Source: Limnoperna fortunei
Taxonomy: Eukaryota; Mollusca; Bivalvia; Mytilida; Modiolidae
DNA: 64,000 nucleotides
Assembly (NCBI GenBank): GCA_944474755.1
Contig: OX104122.1
Coordinates: forward strand, 25,569,714-25,633,713
Direction: 5' to 3'
Below, piece after piece: positions 24,405 through 35,299 of the stretch. A program made the translations under genes and the position numbers. How positions within the stretch are numbered: position 1 is the first letter of the stretch; each line of letters starts with the position of its first letter. The notes beneath the pieces are model-generated. The model searched no databases and had not been told where the DNA came from. It saw only the letters and a program-made list of their open reading frames with translations.

Positions 24405-24518
24405 TAGAGGAATGAACGAAATAACAATAATTCTGAAAAAAAACGTGAAAGAATAAAATGCAAAATATTGCATTTTTCAGAATCTTATACTTGTTATGAT
24501 GATGTTTTGATAAATATA

Positions 24519-26123
24519 CGCCTCGTCATAAGTTAAGCAACGCCCTATTATTTTCCAGGGATTCATATAAGATTTTATATATTTTAATATTTTTTAGGGA
24601 AATGAATTTATTGAATATTAATGACAAATGAAACATACAAACAAAACGTTTACAGTCGCTTTACTTATTGTTTGATGAAAAAATATTCAAAGCAAAGACA
24701 TCAAAAAACCGTGCAAATATAACTTGCATTAGTCAAAAAATAAGTTTGATTGCATACTTCAATTTCATGAACTTAAAGTAAACACATCATCACAGATCAA
24801 CGTTCAGGGAAAGAAAAGTCACTTTGAAATGTGTTAAACTTAAAAATACTCAGTAAGTCGTGTAACCATCACGCTTCTGGTACAGTTTATTAACTCTCCT
24901 ATTCATGCTGTTGACTAAACGACGAAGTGTAGCATGTGGTAAATTCTGCCATTCATTCGGAAAGGCAACACGTAGTTCTTGGACATTTTGACAAGCAGGT
25001 GCTCTGTTATTGATTTTACTGCCAATGATATCCCACATATGTTCAATTGGATTCATATCGGGTGACATGGTTGGCAATGGAAGATGCTCAATCGCTTTCC
25101 TTTCGATAACGTCACGTACAATTGCAGCTCGGTGAGGTCTTGCGTTGTCATCCATAAAAATGGGTCTGTTACCAAGTGCATGATTGTCAAAATGTGGCAC
25201 AATAATAGCGTTAATGACGTCATTTCGATATTTCTGCCCTGTCATTGTCCCATCAACCACATAAAGATTCAGTTACAGTCGTATGAAAAGCCTCCCCACA
25301 CCGTAACACCACCACCGCCAAACACTGTAGTGCCTAGGATGTTGTTTTCTGGCTGTGCCTCGTTGTCTCCAAACGCGTTGCGGCCATCAATATGACGAAG
25401 AAGGAATCTGCTTTCGTCGGCCCAGTGTACTCGTCGCCAGCTTCGAATATTCCAATGGCGGTGATATCTTGCCCACTCTAAACGTGCTTGGCGATGTCTC
25501 TGTGTCAACAGTGGACGTTTAGAGGGACGACGAGCTCTCAACCTTGCATTGTTAAAGCGCACGATAACTGTTAGAACGGCTACTCTGGTTGCACTATTCC
25601 AATCTTCACGAAGATATCTTGCATTGGCAAACGGTTGGCGTTTGGCTACACGAACGAGTGCTTTATCCTCCCTTTCAGATGTTTTTCGTGGTCTACCTGA
25701 CCGAGGACGTTCCTATATATTTCCATCATCTCGATGACGTTTCAATAGTCGGGATACAATACTAAAGTGAATGCCAAAGTGTTGTGCTATCTGACGCAAG
25801 CTCTGTCCACTTTTACGCATTCCTACTATCTGCCACTTCTTAGCTTCACTTAATTTCCGTCTAGGCATTGTAAAAAATGTAAAGATGAAGTCGATAAAGA
25901 CCAGGAGATGAACACTAAATACGGTTAAGAAAAACAAAGCTTTTAGGCGTGCTCGACTACCGCATGACAAACTGGTTTTGGTATTCAAAGATTTTCCCGA
26001 GGAGTAAATTGAAGTAACTTTCCAATGCTCGAATGATGGCTTTAATACATAAATAACACAAAGTTAACATTCATTTAGATTTTTGAAATTATTTTTAAAA
26101 AAATTATGTGTTGCTTATATCTG
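24519..26123 (-). mobile_element. Tc1/mariner element, copy 2
   Basis: The left end CGCCTCGTCATAAGTTAAGC follows TA; the right end has a decayed inverse (ATATAAGCAAC when reverse-complemented). The interior aligns over its length with copy 1 (271-1797) in reverse complement, including the non-coding leader GCCATCATTCGAGCA. Confidence 0.85.
24850..25868 (-). pseudogene. Tc1-type DD34E transposase, nearly full length
   Basis: The start MPRRKLSEAKKWQIVGMRKS is at 25868, with a helix-turn-helix (GQSLRQIAQHFGIHFSIVSR). In-frame TAG at 25713-25715. The frame goes on through RHRQARLEWARYHRHWNIR and HWADESRFLLRH (first Asp). A local compensated frameshift lies near 25340-25385, and one missing base near 25270 ends the frame. 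The third frame (25260-24850) has IFMDDNARPHRA (second Asp) and SPDMNPIEHMWD (Glu), 34 residues between them, and runs to the natural stop. Confidence 0.88.
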
Positions 26124-26382
26124 TACTTGAATCAAGCGTTAGACCATCTGAACCAATAAATAAGAGTTTACATCAAGAGGCACATGGCAGTTAATAGTTA
26201 TTTTCCCTATATATTTTTGATATTGGTTAATACCTGGTTTTATCAACCCTGAAAAAATTGGCTCGGCTCGGGGGATATAAAAGCCTACCTTTCTTATGAA
26301 GTTAATTCTGTCTTAAGCCCCTTTTTACCATACAGTCAATATGGAAATTTTAACTACCATTGTTAGAAAAGTATAAAGCTAA

Positions 26383-26595
26383 GGGGTCATCCATAATTGT
26401 CAACATTTTTCACAAGTTTGCCAAGAGCACTCTTTTTGAAAACCCCCTCCCTCCCTCCAAAAAAGTACGTCAACATTCTTTGCAAGTTAACGGAAGTTTA
26501 AAGAACGTACCGAAAAAATGTTGAAATTGAAACCCCTTCCCCCTATAGTGCTCTTTGCAAACTCGTGAAAAATGTTGACAATTATGGATGACCCC
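26383..26595. mobile_element. Harbinger-like MITE, 213 bp
   Basis: GGGGTCATCCATAATTGTCA at the left and its exact inverse at the right extend to about 40 bp of TIR. TAA at 26380-26382 and 26596-26598 is a 3-bp target duplication, as expected for PIF/Harbinger elements. Confidence 0.8.
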
Positions 26596-26599
26596 TAAT

Positions 26600-27140
26600 T
26601 GATCGTGGTTCGTTATTATATAACCTCTTGAAGAACGCGATTATTCATTAGGAGATGGGCGTAGACTAGCAATAATAATCAGAGAGACTCTAGTTTTCCA
26701 AAATGGGAGGGGGGGGGTCCCAACAATTGAATCGGGGTTAATTGCGTGTCCCTCCCTTGAGCAGTATTTAACGCAAATCGCGCGATATTCAAAACGCGCT
26801 TTCAACAAATTGAATGTAGCATGCAGACCACTCGCAATAACTTTTTAAATTGAATCAGTTTATTGGAGGGAGTTTAGTATTTTCCGACACAGAAAATTAA
26901 GCGTCCATGGCCGACGGACATTGTGTACTGTCTCAGTGGTCTATATAATGAGCCGGAAAGTTGTCATGTTGCAATGGTAGGGAATTTCCATGGAAATTAT
27001 TAATTAGAAATCCATCTGTTTGTGACATTTCATAAAAAAAACCTTAACTTTAAACATCAATGCACGATGCATTTGTAATTTGTTACAGTATTTTTTTCGT
27101 TTTTGCTATCACAATTTAATTTTTAATTACGGAACACACT
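26600..27140. other. AT-rich DNA, no feature recognised
   Basis: No coding or repeat signal beyond a G-run near 26707. Confidence 0.4.
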
Positions 27141-27141
27141 T

Positions 27142-27395
27142 GGGGGCCTCGGTGGCCGAGTGGTTAAGGTAGTTCGTCTACTAATAATCACGTGGTGTGT
27201 GAACACTGAGATTGTGAGTTCGAGTCTCTCAGCGGGCAGGGTGCGCTCGACTTAAATCTTTATGGACAAGGCTTGCCAGTTTTCCCATCTAAGCTCGAGG
27301 TTTTCTGCTGCTTCCTCCCCAATAAAAACAGGACGCCCTGATATAGCTGAAAATTGTTGAAAATTGCGTTAAACAACATTTAAACAAACAAAACA
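27142..27395 (+). repeat. tRNA-derived SINE copy
   Basis: The head GGGGGCCTCGGTGGCCGAGT, then GGTTAAGGTAG (A box), is followed by GAGTTCGAGTCTC (B box). The body has GGGCAGGGTGC and AATAAAAACAGGACGCC, and the tail runs GCGTTAAAC then AACAAACAAAAC. Same family as the minus-strand copies in the agrin introns. Confidence 0.85.
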
Positions 27396-27399
27396 CTAT

Positions 27400-28430
27400 A
27401 ACTCGATAACTATCTATATCAAGATGAGATACGTTATAAATAATGTTTGAAATGGATTAAAAATGTATAGTGAAACGCAGTTTAAACGATATCAATGTTA
27501 CGTCCGTTTAATAAGGTGTTTTGTGTTTAGGAAAAATTCAGGAATATATACTTTAGTAATACCGGTTTCATGCATGCACAAAAGTCAGATGCTAGAGAAA
27601 ATAATTTTGTCATTTTTTAGTAAAATAGTTTGAATGACCTGCTGTCTGTATCTAGAAAATATGTTGACGTATTTTAAAGACTATATCTCGTACAATTGTT
27701 ATTTTATGTCAAGAAGTCCCTCAATTTGAAAAATCATATATGTTTAAACATGTTAAACACATGTAAATACGTATTTGAAACATGAACGCAAACATGCATC
27801 AAATTCATCAGAAATAGTTGCCGAATGTGACCATTTCGCGTAACTTTTGCCATTGAAATATTTCATAAAGCGACAATGATAACGCAATGGGTCTCCTTTC
27901 CCGTTTTGCAAGGTAAAATATCAAAGGCTAAATCGCGAAACGGACATGTCTGGCCAGAATACACCAAAACATGACAATAAGTCTAAATAAATATTTTCCA
28001 TGCAAAAAGAACAAAAATCATAGAAACTGCTGGCTTGGAAGTGACCCATATAAATTGCACAATAATAAAACAATTTCTACTCGGAAAGCCTAAAACGAGG
28101 GATTCTTCGTCTGTCTAGCATTTAATTGAAAATATAAGATTTGGGCATTATTTTCATGTACATTTGGGCCCATGATTGATTAGTTTACGTACTTATAGTA
28201 TTGTATAATATTTGGAATGTATTGTTGCACTTCTTCATTTCTTTTTTGCTTCATAATCTCAAAATTATACAAATATTTACGAAAAATACCATATTTTATG
28301 GTTTAACTGGATTATATTTTGTGGATTTACATGTAGATGTACATTTACTTATACAATGTTAATATTTGGGAATAATAATAATAATCCCTTTTCACATTAA
28401 GCATTTACTCTTTTAAATATTGTGTGCACT
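27400..28430. other. AT-rich intergenic DNA
   Basis: Nothing supportable seen; no long open frames or repeats. Confidence 0.4.
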
Positions 28431-28433
28431 TTG

Positions 28434-28706
28434 CAATCGGTAGCCGAGTGGTTAAGGTATTTCGTCTACTACCGGTATATAGATCACGTGGTCTGTCAAC
28501 AGTGAGATTGCGGATTCGACTCTAACTGCGGGCAGGGTGTGATCGACTACAATGTTAATTGACAAGGATTGCCAGTCTACCTAACGAAGGTCGGGTGTTT
28601 TCTCCTAGTATACTGCGGCTCCCCCCCCCAATAAAACTGGACGCCATGATATAGCTAAAAATTGATGAAAGTGGCGCTAAACTACATTCCAACAAAACAA
28701 AAACAA
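28434..28706 (+). repeat. tRNA-derived SINE copy
   Basis: GTAGCCGAGTGGTTAAGGTA, GGATTCGACTC, GCGGGCAGGGTG and CAATAAAACTGGACGCCATG are present in family order, ending in an A/C-rich tail. Confidence 0.85.
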
Positions 28707-29164
28707 ACTCTCTGGAATCTTTAAATCGTTTAACATATTACTTACTTGCTGTCACAAGAGTAATCCCAGCAACCAGAAAGCAAATTATTAGCCTCGTGGA
28801 GAACATGTTCTAGTAATCTAAAGAAGTTCGACATATTTCTGCTTATATATGATCTATTTTTTGACACCAATGCATCACAAAAAAGACAAATGATAAGGGA
28901 ATTATCTTATTTTTAACATAAAGATAAATATGGTAATATGTACAAAGCATACATCAATAATATAAAATACTTCAATCCATGGACAATTAGTTTCAGTCAA
29001 GAAGATCAAAGAAAAAAGGAAAAATTAACCAAGTTTGACGTTAATTACATTAATTGACTATACAATTGACAGTTCGTTTTGTCAAAATATTATTATTTTG
29101 TGAATTTGTTTAAATCATTCATTGCAATTGAACACCGTTCGTAATTCAAATTGTTTCGTTGTCA

Positions 29165-29560
29165 CGATTGATTGAATGTTTGTTTAACGTCTATCGAGCA
29201 ATATTTTAGCTAAATTCAAAACTAAAAATAACTCAACGGGGAAATGGGGTATGACATTGCAAATCAACTCTGTATCCCAGTGGCAAGTATAAATAATGGG
29301 AAGTGGCTGAAAAATTAAACCATTTGTAGCAGTTACAATAAGCGTACTCTTTTCTTCGAAACCTACAGAATTCGTCTGTACAGGGACAGACTATACTAAC
29401 TTATAGACTGTCCCTGGTCTGTAGCGTTCCATGAAAGTGACTGTCTACGAACACGTTATGCACAACAGTCGGTTACACGCTTATTATAAGCCACCTGTGG
29501 ACGTGCTGGGCATTTATGTGTTTTAAACTATGGGAACCCTTTCGGTAATAGTAGTCACGA
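29165..29560 (+). repeat. Dispersed SINE-like repeat, copy 2
   Basis: TTGAATGTTTGTTTAACGTC, CTATCGAGCAATATTTTAGC and TTTGTAGCAGTTACAATAAG match the blocks at 16270-16610. A short internal hairpin (ACAGGGACAG ... CTGTCCCTGG, 29378-29413) is extra. Confidence 0.55.
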
Positions 29561-30110
29561 AATATTTAATTAACAGTTCTTGTTAGAGAAATATTAATTA
29601 ATGTGGCACAGAATTATCCGTATGTGATTGCGCGCTTCGTGTAGTGTGACTTGACTTTGGGAATTTTTTACGTCCTACACCGACAACTTAATGCCCTTGG
29701 TCGGACGATCGTGTAGTACTGTGATTGACTGACTTTGATTTATACAGTGCTGGAAACGGTGTCTCGCGACAACCCACCAAGATAAATTATTCTTCATAGG
29801 TTTTTTTCATGTGGCGGGCTAACAGAAGCAGCAAGTCCAAATATTGAGTTGATCCTAGCGAGGATGTAAACGTAGAGATTTCCATGCACTTACAACAAAG
29901 CTTTGTAATTGATTGAAACAGGAGTTTAATAACAGTGTCACCTTTTAATTTTCAAGATTTTGAACAGCTATAAAATATTTTTTTAATATACTTCTTTTTT
30001 TGTGAACAGATACATTTCGTTATTGTTCTCTTAATTAGCAAGCTATTACCATACGAAACAACCGCCATTAAAATGTGATAATTGTAACATCGTTTTCTGC
30101 TGCTATATAT
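29561..30110. other. AT-rich intergenic DNA
   Basis: No gene or repeat recognised. Confidence 0.4.
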
Positions 30111-30114
30111 ATAT

Positions 30115-30330
30115 CACACCGGGTATCTGATCCAACATTCTGGATCCAAATTCTGCGGAGCAAAACAACGAAGGCAATTAGTGGGTTTTAAAATTGTATT
30201 AATTGGATACAATTACGATGATCGAATTGCTCCTCGATAATTGGATCCAATTTATTTTGACACCCACCAATCGCCTACTTTGTTGCCGTTTTTGCTCCGC
30301 GGATTTTGGATTTGGATACCGGTGGGTATA
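30115..30330. mobile_element. Hairpin MITE, about 215 bp
   Basis: CACCGGGTATC ... TGCGGAGCAAAA on the left mirrors TTTTGCTCCGCGGATTTTGG ... GATACCGGTG on the right; the inverted similarity extends through CACCCACCAATCGCC. Bounded by TATA repeats. Confidence 0.65.
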
Positions 30331-31119
30331 TTGTGTCCATCCCTATCATCTATTGTTAATTAGCAGAGCTATTACCTGATTACAAAAGTGAAACGCCAAA
30401 AATGGAAATTGTCAAGAACAATTAACGAAACGACCCCTGCAGTAGTACTTTTAACATCTGAAACACCTAACAGACTAAATATGTGCATGTGTAACTACAA
30501 CATGTAGGTGACGACGTATATCTCGTCAGACACTACATCTAGCTACATGCTATAATTTGCAATGATTTAACCTCGACCCAATTTAAATGGTCGATTGATC
30601 TTTTATCGGTATTTGCCTGCATATTTGTTAATATCTCACAATCAATTACATTTGCACGGTGTAACACGTGTTCATTGTTAAAATATAATGTTTTCAGGCG
30701 TTCCGTGGTCGTCACCATAGCCTAATTATAAGAAATCCATCTCTCAAAAACGATCGGACAAGTTTCTCTGAGTCCTGTGATGTAGTCATTTCTATTACTG
30801 GATTTGACTTTTCCCTAAACATCACAACGAATAAGTCAACAAGTGTCTCGTCCGGAGCACCTGAGTACACCCGTGGTATTTATTGGGTTCGGGTGTCTCT
30901 ACTTTGTGTTTCATTTCTTGTATATGTTGTGTCTAGCCCCGGATTTGTAATCATTTGTTCACTTTCGGCTCTTGCCGTAAGATCGATCTCTTTGCTATTT
31001 TTCCGTATTAGTGATTTGTATATAAAATGCTTACGTCTGTTTAATACATGCATTTCTTAAAATAATTTACCTCGTAGAAGTATATAATTTAGGAGTTAAA
31101 AAACATGCACTAGCGCTAA
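30331..31119. other. Unannotated DNA, possible old dispersed repeat
   Basis: 30840-30990 contains CCGGAGCACCTGAGTACACC and TATTGGGTTCGGGTGT. From memory this is reminiscent of a repeat common in bivalve genomes, but only one copy is in the window. Nothing else seen. Confidence 0.3.
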
Positions 31120-31510
31120 GTCGTGGGCTAAGTATACCCCCACTCGACCATTTTTCGGCTCGGAAAACAGGAAGTAGATAACTCACTGACCTGGAAAGGG
31201 AAGGCATTGTACAACTCATCAAGCTAAAGCTGTGCACCAAATTTGAAATCAATCCTTGTAGAAGAAGCCGAGAAATCTGTTACCAAACATTTTCCTATTT
31301 TCATCCTTGAAACAGTCTCACGTCGATTAGGAAAACAGGAAATAAATAACTGACTGACCTGGAAAGGGGAGGCACGGTGCAACTCATCATGCTTAAGCTG
31401 TGCACCAAATTTGAAATCAATCCGTTTAGTAGAAGTCGAGAAATCTGTTAAAAAGTTAGCAACGGACGGACAGACAGACGGACAGGGTGATTGCAATATA
31501 GCCCCTTCTC
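31120..31510. mobile_element. Pearl-like element, copy 1 (two core repeats plus microsatellite)
   Basis: Begins near AGTATACCCCCACTCG. It has two direct copies of a roughly 150-180-bp core (31155-31290 and 31315-31450; both with GTGCACCAAATTTGAAATCA and GCCGAGAAATCTGTTA-like ends), then a GGACGGACAGACAGACGGAC microsatellite. It ends CGAGTGGAGGTATA, an inverse of the start. Confidence 0.65.
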
Positions 31511-31805
31511 TTACGAGTGGAGGTATAGTAATCCTTTAGTGATAAACTGCTGAGTGTCGATTTTTAGTTTCGTTGAGTATGGTTACGTTACAAATCAAAG
31601 TTCGAGTATGGAGATTAAAAATGCCGATGTGAAAGACTGTTTATGAAAGAATAAAACTTGAATTGGAATCCGTCATGGAAGGCATGTCACCTGGAATGAC
31701 TCCTGAATAAACAATGTCATCAAACAATACCCCGCCACGTAGTATTGTATTTAAAGTCCATAAACACATTTACTGGATTACACATAGCCTTTATGAACAG
31801 CTGAG

Positions 31806-31992
31806 TATGTTTGTTTGTTTGAATATTGTTTAACGCCTCTTTCAGTCATATATCATGGCGTCCAGTTTTTATTGGGGGAGGAAGCCTGAGTACCCGGAGA
31901 AAAACCCCGACCTTCGGTAGGAAAACTGGCAATCCTTGTCAGTCAAGATTGGAGTCGAGTGCACCCTGCCTGCAGTGAGAATCGAACCCGCA
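31806..31992 (-). repeat. tRNA-derived SINE copy, 5' truncated
   Basis: Reverse complement of the family: GTTTGTTTGAATATTGTTTA, GGCGTCCAGTTTTTATTGGG, GGAAAACTGGCAATCCTTGT and GAGAATCGAACCCGCAATC are present; the A-box head is missing. Confidence 0.8.
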
Positions 31993-32295
31993 ATCATTAC
32001 TTGACCTTGGTCCTATTAAAATAACATTAAATTGGCCCGATTCATAAACATCAATAAATGCATTTTGGCTTCAACTTCATCTTCATTTTGTAATACTAGA
32101 AATAATAAAAAGCCCTGCAAAATTTAAGTTATCATCTGGAAACCACCGTGGTAACATACAGATGGCCAAACGAAGGGTACCCAGAATACCTCATCACTTC
32201 ATAAATCGAAACCTCATACTAAAAACAAGCCCAGGATAACAAAAAGTCAAATCGTTAAAAACTCTGATAGAACAATCCTGAACAGTTTAAACACA

Positions 32296-32395
32296 TATTG
32301 AATGTTTGTTTCAAATGGTTTTTTATGCCATTTTAAGAATTTTTTATGTAAATCATAGTGTCTAGTTTTTATTGGGAGCTATAACCCCTCATCAT
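32296..32395 (-). repeat. SINE tail fragment
   Basis: TTGAATGTTTGTTTCAAATG and GTGTCTAGTTTTTATTGGGA match only the 3' part of the SINE family. Confidence 0.5.
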
Positions 32396-32439
32396 CAACT
32401 TGACAATGACCTGACTTTGGCCCTAATTTGCCGATTATT

Positions 32440-32687
32440 TGCTTGAATGTTGTTTTAAAGCCACATTCAGCATTTTTTCAGCTGTATTATGGCATCCAGT
32501 TTTTATTGGGGAGGAAGCCAGACTACCCAAACCCAGAATTTCGGTAGGAAAACTGGCAATCCTCGTCAATTAAGATTGGAGTCGAGTGCACCCTGCCCAC
32601 ATTGAGAATCGAACCTGCAGTCTGTGTTGACAGACCACGAGATCAATAGTAGATGAACTACCTTAACCACTCAGCCACCCAGGCCCC
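32440..32687 (-). repeat. tRNA-derived SINE copy, complete
   Basis: Runs from CTTGAATGTTGTTTTAAAGC to CCACTCAGCCACCCAGGCCC, including the B-box inverse GAGAATCGAACCTGC. A further head-only fragment (32700-32765) follows immediately. Confidence 0.8.
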
Positions 32688-32765
32688 TAAAATTAGTACT
32701 GACAACTGTGATCAATAGTACTAGTAGATCGTCAAACTACCATAATCACTCAGCTGCTGAAGTCA

Positions 32766-33415
32766 GACTTGTAATACATGAAAACTATCAACAACTCGAC
32801 TTGTATAAACAGCATCGGCTAAACATGGAGAATATCAAACAATATTGTAATAAAATGTTTTAATGTTAAATATCAACAAAAATTCAATAAAAAGTTCATT
32901 AGAATCAATTATTTTATATATCAATAATATGATGGAAAATAATATCTTTGTACCTGCCCATACACATCACAATAAAAAACAATATGATTGCGATACAATG
33001 ACTGACAGGTCACCAGGTCAAAGGTTTCTTAGTCTTCTATGAGTCACATATGCACTATTATGATGGTGATCGATAGTAGAAATCCATTTAAAGCAGATGG
33101 ATACAGATGACAGAACAAATTACCTCCCCTTTTGACATGTTTTAATGTATTCCAAAATATGTTTAGCCCAACATCAGAAATAATGATTATAACTTTTGCA
33201 CATAATGAACAACTTTAATTACATACAAAGCCATTTTTCAAACTTGTGTCATGTTTGTAACTTGTAACAGTGAATGACTTCCTGCACAATTCATGAAACA
33301 AGTATACATGCATGTACTACATCAAAATAGTACTTAAATAATTGCTTTCAGCTTATTTTCAATGTTAACATACAATAACAGCAAATATTTGTACAACCAT
33401 TAGTATGTGACTGTA
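32766..33415. other. AT-rich intergenic DNA
   Basis: No gene or named repeat seen. Confidence 0.4.
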
Positions 33416-33419
33416 ACAA

Positions 33420-33515
33420 GTTGTTAATAAATAAACACCAATGTAATAATACATAAATACCAATGTAATAATACATAAATACAAATGTAATAATACATAA
33501 ATACCAATGTATTAT
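33420..33515. repeat. Short 22-bp tandem repeat
   Basis: ACCAATGTAATAATACATAA-type units repeated about four times. Confidence 0.75.
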
Positions 33516-33577
33516 GGTGTATAAACAAATAATTTAATTTTATAGCTGTAAATTTTGTCTTCTTTTAAAATGTTAAT

Positions 33578-34632
33578 TACAATTCATTGACAGTGACCAT
33601 TACAAGTCTGCTATTTTAATGTCAGTGACCATTACAAGTTTGCTCTTTTAATGTCAGTGACCATTATAGGTTTGCTGTTTTAATGTCAGTGACCATTATA
33701 GGTTTGCTGTTTTAATGTCAGTGACCATTACAAGTTTGCTGTTTTAATGTCAGTGACCATTACAAGTTTGCTCTTTTAATGTCAGTGACCATTATAGGTT
33801 TGCTGTTTTAATGTCAGTGACCATTACAGGTTTGCTGTTTTAATGTCAGTGACCATTACAAGTTTGCTGTTTAAATGTCAGTGACCATTACAGGTTTGCT
33901 CTTTTAATGTCAGTGACCATTACAAGTTTGCTCTTTTAATGTCAGTGACCATTACAGGTTTGCTGTTTTAATGTCAGTGACCATTACAGGTTTGCTGTTT
34001 TAATGTCAGTGACCATTACAGGTTTGCTGTTTTAATGTCAGTGACCATTACAGGTTTGCTGTTTAAATGTCAGTGACCATTATAGGTTTGCTGTTTTAAT
34101 GTCAGTGACCATTACAGGTTTGCTGTTTTAATGTCAGTGACCATTATAGGTTTGCTGTTTTAATGTCAGTGACCATTATAGGTTTGCTGTTTAAATGTCA
34201 GTGACCATTATAGGTTTGCTGTTTTAATGTCAGTGACCATTACAGGTTTGCTGTTTTAATGTCAGTGACCATTACAGGTTTGCTGTTTTAATGTCAGTGA
34301 CCATTACAGGTTTGCTGTTTTAATGTCAGTGACCATTACAAGTTTGCTGTTTTAATGTCAGTGACCATTACAAGTTTGCTCTTTTAATGTCAGTGACCAT
34401 TATAGGTTTGCTGTTTTAATGTCAGTGACCATTACAGGTTTGCTGTTTTAATGTCAGTGGCCATTACAGGTTTGCTGTTTTAATGTCAGTGACCATTACA
34501 GGTTTGCTGTTTTAATGTCAGTGACCATTACAGGTTTGCTGTTTTAATGTCAGTGACCATTATAGATTTGCTGTTTAAATGTCAGTGACCATTACAAGTT
34601 TGCTGTTTTAATGTCAGTGACCATTACAGGAT
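33578..34632. repeat. 32-bp minisatellite, about 33 copies
   Basis: Unit TCAGTGACCATTACAG plus GTTTGCTGTTTTAATG. Variants: TATAGG or CAAG for CAGG, CTCTTTT for CTGTTTT, TTTAAATG for TTTTAATG. It ends abruptly at 34632 (CAGGATTGAAGAGG). Confidence 0.95.
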
Positions 34633-35299
34633 TGAAGAGGATGTAAACTGTCAAGCTTTGTTCAAAATTAGAAAATGTCTGCTGCAAAAGCAGGAATTAT
34701 TTGCAGCTATACAGACAATCACAGTTTGAGATGCAAGCAACATTAAATGTATATTTCATTACAACATTTACACACTGAAATGTATCTTATGTTTAATGAC
34801 AATGTTTATATGTTTTAACATTCTTTAAATCCAAATCCAGAAGAAATAAACAAATAACAGAAATGACCATCATATGTAAATTCAGTTGCTGTGTACAGTG
34901 TGCAAAATGTGATATATAGACACATTGAATACAATTACCTGGAACACATATATAAACTTACATTAAAGATAATATACCATTGAAACAATTGAATGGAGTG
35001 TGGGTTGTTAACTTTTAATTGATGGATCATCCTGCAAACAGAGAGGAGGGGGTTTCTTTAAATACAGATTATTTTTCTTAGACCATTTTACGGTAGTCAA
35101 GGATGTTAAAAACACCCAAAAATAGGTAAGTTTTGTTTCCAAGATAGAAAATATTCATCTCGCCACTTGTGGCAAGATGTATAGTGACAATGAGGAAATA
35201 AAACAATCTGTTAATCGCAGTTCTGTAACATTTTGACATCATGTTGCCCTTTTGAACTGTCAATGATACTTAGATATTATTAACAAATTGTCAAAAATG
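34633..35299. other. AT-rich DNA between minisatellite and agrin 3' region
   Basis: No exon-like sequence recognised. Confidence 0.4.

Noticed and set aside
27142..27235. tRNA-like segment with A and B boxes
   Set aside because: It belongs to a SINE head: extra sequence follows and no cloverleaf with a CCA-ready acceptor stem is evident, so it is not annotated as a tRNA gene.
31067..31496. Minus-strand frames with duplicated FKFGAQL
   Set aside because: The duplication comes from the two DNA core repeats of the pearl-like element; no codon bias or domain.
33578..34632. CRISPR-like array of 32-bp repeats
   Set aside because: Units are contiguous without unique spacers in an intron-rich eukaryotic locus; it is a minisatellite.
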